A DNA stretch of 64,000 bases from Thioploca ingrica. Its GTDB lineage: Bacteria > Pseudomonadota > Gammaproteobacteria > Beggiatoales > Beggiatoaceae. Both the position numbers and the translations under genes were made by a program. The notes beneath the pieces are model-generated. The model worked only from the letters and a program-made list of their open reading frames with translations, was not told the DNA's origin and ran no database searches. The stretch lies in the NCBI GenBank assembly GCA_000828835.1, contig AP014633.1, forward strand, positions 2,108,001 through 2,172,000, in the 5' to 3' direction. Below are positions 16,294-25,089 of this stretch, in pieces. Numbering within the stretch: position 1 is the stretch's first letter; each line of letters begins with the position of its first letter.

Positions 16294-19200
16294 TTATTTT
16301 ATTGGAAATTGCACAATAAAAATAGCACCTTGTCCTAATTCACTTTCACACCAAACCTGGCTATTCATCGCTTCAACTAATTTCTTGACAATAAATAAAC
16401 CCAATCCAGTAGAATGTTCACCGCCGGTGGGTTTAGCTGTTAAGCGGTTGAATTTACCAAATAATTTCTTCTTATCTGCTTCGCTCAAACCGGGACCTTC
16501 ATCTTGGATTTCACAACGAATATATTGCTCCGGTTGGGCAAGACGAACCGTAATATTTTTACTCGGTGGTGAGTACTTAACCGCATTGGAGATCAAGTTG
16601 TCTAACACTTGATGAGTAGTATTTTCATCAACAACGGCTTGATATTGTGAATGGGTAACCACAAATTGTAGGGTAATATTTTTCGCTTTAGCTCGTTCAC
16701 GATAATGATCAACCAATGATTGTACAATGGGTAGGATATCAACAATCTGTAAGGAAATATTCATTTTTCCGGATTCAATCGCGTTGACATCCAATAAATT
16801 AGTAATTAAATCAAACATTTTTTTAGAGCTGGTTTGGATCAGTCCAGCTATTTCTACCACTTCTTCTCCTGACATCTCGCTGAAAGCTTCCTGAATTTCC
16901 TCAGCATAACCACGAATAGCTGACAGCGGATTTTTTAAGTCGTGAGCGGCAATGCCTAAAAATTCGTTTTTCTCTTGATTAAGGACAATGAGCGCCGTAT
17001 TTTTTTCTTGCAATTCTTGAGTCCGTTCGTTGACTTTTTCTTCTAGAACTAAGTTAAGGCGAGCACTTTCACGTAATTTATTTTTCTGGATTCGAATGTA
17101 ATTTAAAACGATAGCTAAGATAAAGATAATATACAAAGTATATGCCCACCAGGTTTTCCACGGTGGTGGCGTAATCGTGATGTTAATGGCGACTCCGTCT
17201 TCATTCCAGATGCCATCATTATTTGAGCCTTTTACTTTAAAAATATAATCACCCGCATCCAAATTCGTATAGGTTACAAAGCGACGGCTACTGTCAACAT
17301 GAGTCCAATGCTCATCAAATCCTTCTAATTGATAAGCGTATTGATTTTTGTGTGACTGCAGGTAGTTTAAAGCCACAAATTCAAAAGAAAAAACCGATTC
17401 TTTATAAGAAAGCGTAATTTGTTTAGCTTTATCAAGCGGATTTAATAAAATAGCATTTCGACCGGCTTTAATCGATTGATTAAAGATTTTAAAATCAGTA
17501 ATAGCCATATTGGGTGGGGAAGGATTATCTTTGATTTGAGCCGGATTAAAGCGATTAAACCCATTAATACCACCAAAAAAAAGTTCGCCATCATGGGTTT
17601 TCAAATAAGCACCGAGGTTAAACTCGTTACTTTGTAAGCCATCGCCAATATCGTAGTTTTTAAAAGTTTTCGTCTGCGGATTAAATCGGGACAACCCGTG
17701 ATTAGTACTTAACCACAAATAGCCTGGTTCGTCTTCTAAAATGCCATAAACCGTGTCATTAGCTAAACCGTCCTTTTCTCGGTAGTGAATAAATTTTCCG
17801 GTCGCTGGGTTAAATTGGTTTAAACCACTCAAGGTACCTATCCAAAGAATCCCTCTTCGATCTTCATAAATGGACAAAATACCATTGTCGCTTAAACTAT
17901 TGGGATCGTTGGCATAATGTAAATAATGGATAAATCGACCGGTGAGTCGCTCAAACTGATCTAAACCTTCATGAGTACCAATCCATAATTGACTTTTGCT
18001 ATCTTCATAAATAACCTTGACATTATCATTAATTAAACTATCGGGATTATCGGGTTCATTGCGATAATTTTCAAACCGATCGGCTTGCGGATCAAACTGA
18101 TTAAGACCACCCCCATAAGTTCCGATCCATAGCCTACCCCGACTATCTTCGGTAATAGCGCCAACATTGTTACTACTTAAACTATCTGGATTGTCTGGAT
18201 TATAAACATAATGCTTAAATTGATTCGTTTGGGGATCAAATTGGTCTAAACCATTGCCATAAGTCCCAATCCATAAGTGACCCCGACTATCTTCGTGAAT
18301 ACTCCGAACATTATTCTGACTCAGTGAATTAGGATTGTGTGGATCAGAGCGATAAATTTGAAATTGGTCAGTTTGTCGATCAAACCGGTTTAAACCTCCA
18401 CTATAAGTCCCGATCCAAATAATTCCTTGGCTATCTTCATAAATCGCTCTTACATTATTATCGCTTAAACTGGTTTGGGGATGATGGGGATCATATCGGT
18501 AGTGCCTAAATTGTTTACCTTGCCGTTCAAACTTATTGATCGCACCAAAGGCGCCTACCCACATCATCCCGGTTCGATCTTCGTAGATTGACCAAACCAC
18601 ATTGTGACTTAAACTAAAAGGATTATAGGCATCATATTGATAGTGGGTAAATTGCCCGGTTTGAGGATTCAATTTATTTAGACCACCCTGGGTACCAATC
18701 CATAATAGACCCGCTTGATCTTCATAAATAGCGACGACTTTATCGTGACTTAAGGTATTCGCATTATTTGGATCGTTGCGGTAACTCACAAATTTTTCTG
18801 TTTGGGGATTAAATTGGTTAAGACCCCCTTCCTCAGTTCCAATCCAGAGGATACCTTGTTTATCTGCATAAAGGGACAGGATAGTATCATGACTCAAACT
18901 GTTTGTATTATTTGGATCGTGATAGTAGCGCTTAAAAGTTTCCGACTTCGGATCAAATCGATTAAGACCTTTATAAGTTCCTATCCACAGAATACCCGTT
19001 GGATCTTCAACAATAGACCAAACGGTATTATGACTGAGTGTATTAGGATTATTCGGATCATGAAGATAATGCTTAAAACTGTTTTGTTGGGGATCAAAGC
19101 GGTTAAGTCCACCACTTTCAGTACCAATCCACAGAATACCATGATGGTCTTCATAAATGGATAACACGATATCGTGACTCAAACTGTTGGGATTATTTGG

Positions 19201-19575
19201 ATCATGATGATAATGAGTAAAAGTTTCCCATGAGGGATCAAATCGATCGATTCCCCCACCTTCAGTACCAATCCAAAAAATCCCATGACGATCTTCATGC
19301 ATCGTATTGATCCAATTTTTACTTAAACTTTGCTTATTTTGCGGTATATGCCGGTAAACAGTAAATTTATAACCATCATACTTGTTTAACCCATCTTCAG
19401 TACCAAACCACATAAAACCACGCTGGTCTTGTAAGATGCACATCACCGTTCCTTGTGATAAGCCATCTTGCAATGACAAATGTTCAAATTTGATATCTTC
19501 TTGTTGTCCATACAGTTTTGTTATGATAAACATCATCATGATGGTCGAAATAATGGTCTTAAGCACAATGTTCAT
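16294..19575 (-). CDS. Two-propeller sensor histidine kinase (Reg_prop / Y_Y_Y / HisKA / HATPase)
   Basis: 1093 residues. A signal peptide (IISTIMMMFIITKLYG) is followed by 14 blade motifs of the LWIGT..GGLNRFDPQ type, matching two seven-bladed propellers. A Y_Y_Y domain follows (YAYQLEGFDEHWTHVDSSRRFVTYTNL), then one membrane helix (TLYIIFILAIVLNYI). The kinase core has the phospho-acceptor in FLGIAAHDLKNPLSAI and the ATP site in NLISNAVKYSPP, DEGPGLS and STGLGLFIVKKL. In well-studied relatives the periplasmic propellers bind oligosaccharides. Unlike those hybrid proteins it has no receiver or AraC output domain, so its response regulator must be separate, and none is adjacent. Confidence 0.94.
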   Translation of the reverse strand: MNIVLKTIISTIMMMFIITKLYGQQEDIKFEHLSLQDGLSQGTVMCILQDQRGFMWFGTEDGLNKYDGYKFTVYRHIPQNKQSLSKNWINTMHEDRHGIFWIGTEGGGIDRFDPSWETFTHYHHDPNNPNSLSHDIVLSIYEDHHGILWIGTESGGLNRFDPQQNSFKHYLHDPNNPNTLSHNTVWSIVEDPTGILWIGTYKGLNRFDPKSETFKRYYHDPNNTNSLSHDTILSLYADKQGILWIGTEEGGLNQFNPQTEKFVSYRNDPNNANTLSHDKVVAIYEDQAGLLWIGTQGGLNKLNPQTGQFTHYQYDAYNPFSLSHNVVWSIYEDRTGMMWVGAFGAINKFERQGKQFRHYRYDPHHPQTSLSDNNVRAIYEDSQGIIWIGTYSGGLNRFDRQTDQFQIYRSDPHNPNSLSQNNVRSIHEDSRGHLWIGTYGNGLDQFDPQTNQFKHYVYNPDNPDSLSSNNVGAITEDSRGRLWIGTYGGGLNQFDPQADRFENYRNEPDNPDSLINDNVKVIYEDSKSQLWIGTHEGLDQFERLTGRFIHYLHYANDPNSLSDNGILSIYEDRRGILWIGTLSGLNQFNPATGKFIHYREKDGLANDTVYGILEDEPGYLWLSTNHGLSRFNPQTKTFKNYDIGDGLQSNEFNLGAYLKTHDGELFFGGINGFNRFNPAQIKDNPSPPNMAITDFKIFNQSIKAGRNAILLNPLDKAKQITLSYKESVFSFEFVALNYLQSHKNQYAYQLEGFDEHWTHVDSSRRFVTYTNLDAGDYIFKVKGSNNDGIWNEDGVAINITITPPPWKTWWAYTLYIIFILAIVLNYIRIQKNKLRESARLNLVLEEKVNERTQELQEKNTALIVLNQEKNEFLGIAAHDLKNPLSAIRGYAEEIQEAFSEMSGEEVVEIAGLIQTSSKKMFDLITNLLDVNAIESGKMNISLQIVDILPIVQSLVDHYRERAKAKNITLQFVVTHSQYQAVVDENTTHQVLDNLISNAVKYSPPSKNITVRLAQPEQYIRCEIQDEGPGLSEADKKKLFGKFNRLTAKPTGGEHSTGLGLFIVKKLVEAMNSQVWCESELGQGAIFIVQFPIK

Positions 19576-20264
19576 CTTATTTAGTCATGACAAAATGATT
19601 TTTAATTTGAGCGAATAAAATAGTTATTAGACTTTAGTGGCAATAAAGGTAGACACTGATTTTGCATGAGGTCATTCACTGAGTTTATAACCACTCAGGT
19701 TATTACCGATAATGTCTATTAACCGAGTTAGGATTGAATGTTGTTACAGTATTGTAATATAACAACAGTAAATGAATAGAACTTAAGCAGTCAAATGAAT
19801 AATTTGTTACAGCCGGTTGGCTATGAGAAAATTTTTGTCTAACCACATAGGGTTGTCCTGCACCGGTCGTGCTCCTGATACCAAGAAACATCATGCGACC
19901 AATGAGAAAGTACTCCCGTTTTATCACTACCTCATAAAATAGCTCAATAAAACCGGTTTGGAACAGCAATTAGCATCATTATTCAATAGCTTCTTTACCT
20001 CATCTTATTATAGTCATTTTGCTAATATTATAAAGTTATGTTACGCAGCTAAAGAAGGTTAGTTTCGACAACTAATCTGAGTTGCAAAAAGCACCGCTAA
20101 CTGGTTTGGTTTGGAAATTTTCAAAGAAAATCATACTTCCAAGCGAGTAATACTAAAGTGCTTGCAAGAGAATAGAGAATTAAGAAGACAGACACCTGGA
20201 TCTAGGGTATTTTGAGGCAAATTTAGTCAAGTCGATCTGACTAAATACAGCGTATACAACCAAT
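19576..20264. other. 690-bp gene-free stretch between nasA and the propeller kinase
   Basis: No gene with coding character is visible. One minus-strand frame at 19703-19969 lacks a ribosome-binding site and any recognisable domain. The only structure noticed is the hairpin at 20221-20246 next to the nasA stop. The stretch presumably holds the promoter of the kinase. Confidence 0.5.
20221..20246 (-). terminator. Hairpin just after nasA
   Basis: ATTTAGTCA and TGACTAAAT form a perfect 9-bp stem with an 8-nt loop, 19 bp after the nasA stop on the minus strand. The following sequence (TTGCC) is not a strong U-run. It probably marks the end of the nas transcription unit. Confidence 0.55.
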
Positions 20265-22958
20265 CTAAGCCACTTCTCGTCCCTTGGCTTCAATTAATAA
20301 CGCTTTCAATTCCGGAATGCACGAACCACAGCCAGTACCCGCTTTCAATGTTTCCCCAATTTGTTGGTAATTCACTAAACCATGTTGACGAATGGCGGCC
20401 AAAATCGTTTCGCGTCCAACTGCGTGGCAAGCGCAAATCACTTCACCACTCGCCGCTGGTGCAGAGTTGGGTTCACCGGTCAGCAAGCGAAGACGTTCTA
20501 CTGGGTCTAAGGTTTTACCAAACAGACTCATTAAGGGCTTACGTGAGGTGAGGCGAGCTTCAGCACCAATGAACAAACAAATATTCAGTTGTTCGTTGAC
20601 AATATTGGCACAGCGATAACGCCCTTGCGCCCGGTCTTGGAATTCTAACCAATCTTCAGTACCCAATTGCTGGCGTACCCAAAGTGACCAGTCAATCCGC
20701 CGCTGGCCGGCGAGTTCATACCGCCAACCAGCCACTTCTCTGACCTTAACCCAGTAGTCAGCTACCTCATGTAAGGTGATTTTACTAAACGGTTGGGCAG
20801 AAGTTTCTTGGTTTGAAGGGGCGTCTAACTCAGTACTGGAGAGTAAAAATCCATACCAGGCCGGTTGATAACGCTCCACTTTGACTGGCGTGTGTTTAAA
20901 CTCGGGTTGTCCCGAGATCGGATCCGTTACTGGCGGAATTAAGGCACCAACTCGGGCTTGACTGCTGTTTTGTCCATTCCAGTGCATGGGAATAAAAACG
21001 TTGCCGGGTTGTTGATGGTCAGAGATTTTTACTCGAACCACGACTTGCCCTAATTCACTGCTCACCGTGACTAAATCTCCCACTTGAATTCGCAATAAAC
21101 CAGCATCTTGGGGATGAATTTCCACGTAAGACTCACTAGTATGCGACAATAATCGCGCCGATTTGCCGGTACGAGTCATGGTATGCCATTGATCGCGAGT
21201 TCGGCCGGTATTGAGGATGAAGGGATAATCACGGTTGGGGAGATGAACTGGAGCGCGGGGCATAATAGCGATCAAATGGGCTTTGTTATCGGCAGTGAAG
21301 AATTGATAATCACTGAATAACCGTGTGGTACCCACTTCGGTAGGACTTTTCAGGGGCCATTGTACTGGCGATAACCGCTGATAATCCGCATCACTCAGAT
21401 TAGCTAACCCACTGATATCAAAATCCCGGGTGCCCTTATTCTGCTCACCAGATAATGCCGCATATTCGCGGAAAATGTCAGCACTGCTTTGATAAGCAAA
21501 CGCTGTTTCAGCAAATCCCAGCCGTCGAGCGACTTCGGTTATAATCCACCAGTCCGGTTTGGCGTCACCGGGGACTGGTAAAAAGGCTCTCTGCCGCGAA
21601 ATACGTCGCTCTGAGTTGGTTACAGTCCCCTCTTTTTCTCCCCAAGCTAAAGCGGGTAATAACACATGGGCAAATTCGGTGGTATCGGTGTAGCGCACAC
21701 AATCAGAAACGACGACTAATTCGCACATTCCTAGCGCTTGTTTGACTTTATCGGCATGAGGTAAGCTAACGACGGGATTAGTTGCCATAATCCAAATCGC
21801 TTTGATTTGACCAGCGACTATCGCATCATATAATTCGACTGCTTTTAAGCCCGGCTGTTGCGCAATGACTGGGGATTGCCAAAATTGTTGCACTAAAGCC
21901 AGATGTTCTGGTTTAAAATCGAGGTGCGCTACCAGTTGATTGGCCAATGCGCCGACTTCACGTCCACCCATCGCATTGGGTTGGCCGGTGACGGAAAACG
22001 GGGTAGCACCGGGTTTGCCAATTCGTCCCGTGGCGAGGTGACAGTTGATAATGCTATTGACTTTATCGGTACCGGCGCTGGATTGATTGACGCCTTGCGA
22101 GTACACTGTCACCGTTTTGTCGGTTTTAGCGAATAAGCGGTAAAACTCGGCAACATCCATTTCGGTTAAACCGCATAACTGCGCAATTTGTGGAATAGTA
22201 GCGGCTGATTCCCGTGCCGATTTTAAGGCCGCACCGGCACCGTGGGTGTGAGCCTCTAGAAATTCATAGTCCAGATGATCATGAGTGCGCAGAAAATTTA
22301 ATAAGCCATTAAATAACCAGACATCGGTGCCAGAACGAATCGGTAAATGTAAATCGGCTATGTCACTAGTCGCCGTATAACGGGGATCAATGACAACAAT
22401 TTTTAAGCGCGGCCGTTGTTCTTTGGCGGCTGCTAAGCGTTGATAGAGGACAGGATGACACCAAGCGAGGTTAGAACCAACGAGTACCACCAAATCGGCT
22501 AATTCTAAATCTTCATAGCAACCTGAGACCGTGTCGCTACCAAAGGCTCGTTTGTGTCCAGCCACGCTGGAGGCCATGCACAAGCGCGAATTGGTGTCGA
22601 TATTGGCCGTGCCGAGGAATCCTTTCATCAATTTATTGGCGACATAATAATCTTCAGTCAGTAATTGACCAGAAACATAAAATGCAATAGCATTTGCACC
22701 GTGTTCGCGAATAATTCGTTTGAATTCGTTAGCTACTTTGGTTAACGCTGTTTCCCAACTGACCCGTTGGTGATGTAATTCTGGATATAACAAGCGATCA
22801 TTTAAATCCAAAGTATCGGCGAGTGCAGCACCTTTAGAACACAACCGCCCGAAATTGGCCGGATGGGTTTTATCACCTTTAATGGTGACAGTGTGTTGAT
22901 TGACTTCGGCGGTTATTCCGCAGCCAACTCCGCAATAGGGGCATGTTGTTTGAACCAT
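20265..22958 (-). CDS. nasA: Assimilatory nitrate reductase catalytic subunit with C-terminal BFD-like domain
   Basis: 897 residues. The N-terminal 4Fe-4S motif is TTCPYCGVGCG (C6, C9, C13) with C40 in RLCSKGAAL. Bis-molybdopterin guanine dinucleotide oxidoreductase domains follow, with DTNSRLCMASSVAGHKRAFG and GQPNAMGGREVGALANQL typical of NasA/NarB. The C-terminal 60 residues (EVICACHAVGRETILAAI and TGCGSCIPELKALL) are a BFD-like 2Fe-2S domain. It reduces nitrate to nitrite in the cytoplasm. GGAG precedes the ATG. The gene is separated from nirBD by two secreted-protein genes, and the 7-bp repeat array at 22983-23199 lies immediately upstream, in or over its promoter. Confidence 0.95.
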   Translation of the reverse strand: MVQTTCPYCGVGCGITAEVNQHTVTIKGDKTHPANFGRLCSKGAALADTLDLNDRLLYPELHHQRVSWETALTKVANEFKRIIREHGANAIAFYVSGQLLTEDYYVANKLMKGFLGTANIDTNSRLCMASSVAGHKRAFGSDTVSGCYEDLELADLVVLVGSNLAWCHPVLYQRLAAAKEQRPRLKIVVIDPRYTATSDIADLHLPIRSGTDVWLFNGLLNFLRTHDHLDYEFLEAHTHGAGAALKSARESAATIPQIAQLCGLTEMDVAEFYRLFAKTDKTVTVYSQGVNQSSAGTDKVNSIINCHLATGRIGKPGATPFSVTGQPNAMGGREVGALANQLVAHLDFKPEHLALVQQFWQSPVIAQQPGLKAVELYDAIVAGQIKAIWIMATNPVVSLPHADKVKQALGMCELVVVSDCVRYTDTTEFAHVLLPALAWGEKEGTVTNSERRISRQRAFLPVPGDAKPDWWIITEVARRLGFAETAFAYQSSADIFREYAALSGEQNKGTRDFDISGLANLSDADYQRLSPVQWPLKSPTEVGTTRLFSDYQFFTADNKAHLIAIMPRAPVHLPNRDYPFILNTGRTRDQWHTMTRTGKSARLLSHTSESYVEIHPQDAGLLRIQVGDLVTVSSELGQVVVRVKISDHQQPGNVFIPMHWNGQNSSQARVGALIPPVTDPISGQPEFKHTPVKVERYQPAWYGFLLSSTELDAPSNQETSAQPFSKITLHEVADYWVKVREVAGWRYELAGQRRIDWSLWVRQQLGTEDWLEFQDRAQGRYRCANIVNEQLNICLFIGAEARLTSRKPLMSLFGKTLDPVERLRLLTGEPNSAPAASGEVICACHAVGRETILAAIRQHGLVNYQQIGETLKAGTGCGSCIPELKALLIEAKGREVA

Positions 22959-22982
22959 AGCTATAATTCTCCGACTAAATTG

Positions 22983-23199
22983 TCACTGGCAACTGGAAAT
23001 TTGTCACTTTTAATGATAATACTGTCAGTTTTAATAGGCCTATTGTCACTTACTATTGGTCAACCGTCACTTTTAACTGATCTATTGTCTCTTATAATGA
23101 GAATATTGTCACTTTTAACTGGTCAATTGTTATTTGTAACTGGTCAATTGTTATTTGTAACTGGTAATCTGTCATTTGTAATTGGTAATTTCTAATTTA
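22983..23199. repeat. Array of about 31 degenerate heptamers (21-bp higher-order unit) upstream of nasA
   Basis: Read in steps of 7 from 22983, the phase never slips. TAACTGG occurs 3 times, TCACTTT 3 times, TCAATTG twice, TTATTTG twice, and TAACTGA, CAACTGG, TCACTGG and TAATTGG once each. Three heptamers make a 21-bp unit. The array begins 25 bp upstream of the nasA ATG. Because 21 is divisible by 3, it produces a fake heptapeptide-repeat frame on the plus strand. TAACTGA direct repeats have been described in marine Beggiatoaceae; this array is similar but degenerate. Confidence 0.85.
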
Positions 23200-23317
23200 T
23201 ATCTAAGTTAATGCGCTAATGTTATAAAATAGTAGGAAGCTGTATTGCTAGTGTTGCGTAACATTACTTTTTATCACATGCTATTTCATATAAACTAGAA
23301 AACAACAAATTTCTATT

Positions 23318-24307
23318 TCAATGAGAGACTAAAGAAAATGTTATTGGTGTCGGTTGCAATTGAGTAGCACTACTCACTGTAAAAGTACTGCCATTAAAAT
23401 TCATCGTTGCAGAATATAAAGATTCGACATGATTCCTCAGATCTAGAACTTTGAGCATTAGTAAGGTGAGAGTGGTACCAGCATAGCGAGCCGGTTGACT
23501 TGATCGGTTACCAGTACGGTTAAATGTTCTTAATGAAAAGGCATTATCACCATCAAAATCATCTAAGGTTGCTGTATAAGAAACTCCACTCACTATAACA
23601 ACAGGTATTTCAAGGAGCTTGGAAGGAGAAGTGTATCTTGGAATATTTCCATAATATGTTTGAACAGTCAAAATATCAATGTTACTCAAATTGCCATTCC
23701 CATTCCAATTAGGATTACAATAATTCATAACGGAATTATTATCCCAATCAGTAAATATGATATTACCCATAGTTCCTTGGGGTTCCAAGGTACAGGTAGT
23801 AGGCGTATCATGCCGATTTTGCTCATGAGCAAAACCTAAAGCATGACCAAATTCATGAACAGCCGTCCATCTTACACAAGAAGTTAGCCCATGATTGGTT
23901 ATACAATTAGGATCCCAAGAGACAAAAGTAAAATTCAATATCATACCACTCACTCTACCCCTTAATTCATTACCTAACCTTTCTGTATAAGGTCCAACAT
24001 CATTAACACCTATTCTTATTCCAGCAAATGTTCCGGTTGGACATTGACCCCAACCAGTAAAATCAACTTGAGAATTCGCTTCCCAAGTAGTAGTAACCGC
24101 ATTCTGAACTTCATTGCGTAAATTTGCATCGGTACTAAGACTCTCCCAACATACTGGGATATTGGTATTTGCCCAGATTACCGTATCTAATGGGAAAGAT
24201 CGAGAAGATAAATTAGATTGATTCCCATCAAATGGAGAAGCCAATAGTGATGATGTAAGCATTAAAATAGAGGAGGCAATTAATGGGTTAAATTTAGGTA
24301 ATATCAT
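23318..24307 (-). CDS. Secreted astacin/metzincin-type zinc metalloprotease
   Basis: 329 residues. A signal peptide (LIASSILMLTSSLLA) precedes the protease domain. The zinc site HEFGHALGFAHE has H151, E152, H155, H161 and a following E162, the HExxHxxGxxHE signature of astacin-like metzincins. The Met-turn is SVMNYC with M194. Several cysteines suggest disulphides in an exported protein. About 80 residues of beta-rich sequence follow the catalytic domain. It is not part of nitrogen metabolism, yet it lies with the next gene between nirD and nasA on the same strand. Substrate unknown. Confidence 0.88.
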   Translation of the reverse strand: MILPKFNPLIASSILMLTSSLLASPFDGNQSNLSSRSFPLDTVIWANTNIPVCWESLSTDANLRNEVQNAVTTTWEANSQVDFTGWGQCPTGTFAGIRIGVNDVGPYTERLGNELRGRVSGMILNFTFVSWDPNCITNHGLTSCVRWTAVHEFGHALGFAHEQNRHDTPTTCTLEPQGTMGNIIFTDWDNNSVMNYCNPNWNGNGNLSNIDILTVQTYYGNIPRYTSPSKLLEIPVVIVSGVSYTATLDDFDGDNAFSLRTFNRTGNRSSQPARYAGTTLTLLMLKVLDLRNHVESLYSATMNFNGSTFTVSSATQLQPTPITFSLVSH

Positions 24308-24359
24308 TAAAAAGTCCTCGTAATACTAATAAAAGTGTCGTGTCTTAGGTGGGTAGCTA

Positions 24360-24668
24360 TTATCTGTTAATAGTGTCAGATGGTTGACTATAATTCGGAA
24401 TGATATCATCTTCCTGAATGTGAGAATCTTCGACTGTTGTTAATTCCACCACAAGAGTATTTAGATTAGGAAAAGTTACTTTCTTCAAGTTAACAGTAAG
24501 TATTTTGCTGTATAACTCCCCATTTTCATCACGATAGTCCAAACAAGGAATGTGTAATTCTCCAGTTTCCTCTGAATATCTCGCTACGCAATCAGAAGTG
24601 GTATCGGCATACCCTATTGAGCACACAACGATAGTAATTAAACCACTGACTATTCTTCTTACGAACAT
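24360..24668 (-). CDS. Hypothetical small exported protein
   Basis: 102 residues. MFVRRIVSGLITIVVCSIGYADT is a signal peptide. The mature part has two cysteines (TSDCVARYSEETGELHIPCLDYRDENG), probably one disulphide, and a beta-rich acidic remainder. I do not recognise the family. It ends 52 bp before the metalloprotease ATG on the same strand, so the two may form a unit, for example a protease with a secreted partner or inhibitor. That relation is only suggested by position. Confidence 0.65.
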   Translation of the reverse strand: MFVRRIVSGLITIVVCSIGYADTTSDCVARYSEETGELHIPCLDYRDENGELYSKILTVNLKKVTFPNLNTLVVELTTVEDSHIQEDDIIPNYSQPSDTINR

Positions 24669-24707
24669 AATGTTTTCCTTAAATGAATATTTGAATGAGA
24701 AAAATCG

Positions 24708-24749
24708 CCACTGACAACGGCAAAATTGTCACTGACAATTCAAATTAGG
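24708..24749. repeat. Short heptamer-phased repeat between nirD and the 102-aa gene
   Basis: Two 21-bp units beginning CCACTGACAA and TCACTGACAA, in the same 7-bp phase and word family as the array at 22983-23199. It overlaps the last codons of nirD and lies upstream of the 102-aa gene. Together the two arrays bracket the inserted secreted-protein genes. Confidence 0.65.
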
Positions 24750-25089
24750 TCAACTGCAATGCTTGCTTATACGTTTCCGGTATTCCCAATAACAGTTGAC
24801 CGGTCTCAATGACTTTAACAGGATAGCTGTGAGTACAACCTTTATCTGGCGCAAGCACTTGACCGTCAGTTAAATTGATTTGCCGATTGTGCAAAGGACA
24901 AGTGACCACCTTGCCATGAACAATTCCCTGCGATAACGGGCCACCCCGATGGGGACAACGATCATCTAAAGCCCATACTTCATCACCGGCAGTACGAAAT
25001 ATGGCGATATTGCCCCAGTCGGTTGTCACTACCCGCGCACCTAAGCGGGGAATATCCTGCAAGTGACCGATTTCAATCCACTGTATCAT
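24745..25089 (-). CDS. nirD: Nitrite reductase (NADH) small subunit, Rieske type
   Basis: 114 residues, normal length for NirD. The Rieske-type 2Fe-2S ligands are C45 and H47 in DDRCPHRGGPLSQG and C64 and H67 in VVTCPLHNRQINLTDGQ. It is the small subunit of the cytoplasmic assimilatory nitrite reductase. The start codon shares one base with the nirB stop (TAATG), so the two are translationally coupled. Confidence 0.95.
   Translation of the reverse strand: MIQWIEIGHLQDIPRLGARVVTTDWGNIAIFRTAGDEVWALDDRCPHRGGPLSQGIVHGKVVTCPLHNRQINLTDGQVLAPDKGCTHSYPVKVIETGQLLLGIPETYKQALQLT

Noticed and set aside
19703-19969. 88-residue minus-strand frame upstream of the propeller kinase
   Set aside because: No ribosome-binding site, no recognisable motif, unusual composition and position in an otherwise gene-free stretch.
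22863-23195. Plus-strand 110-residue frame with heptapeptide repeats
   Set aside because: It is the translation of the 21-bp repeat array plus the antisense of the nasA start; no ribosome-binding site and no coding character.
22983-23199. Possible CRISPR array
   Set aside because: The units are 7/21 bp with no constant repeat and no spacers of normal length; no cas genes nearby.
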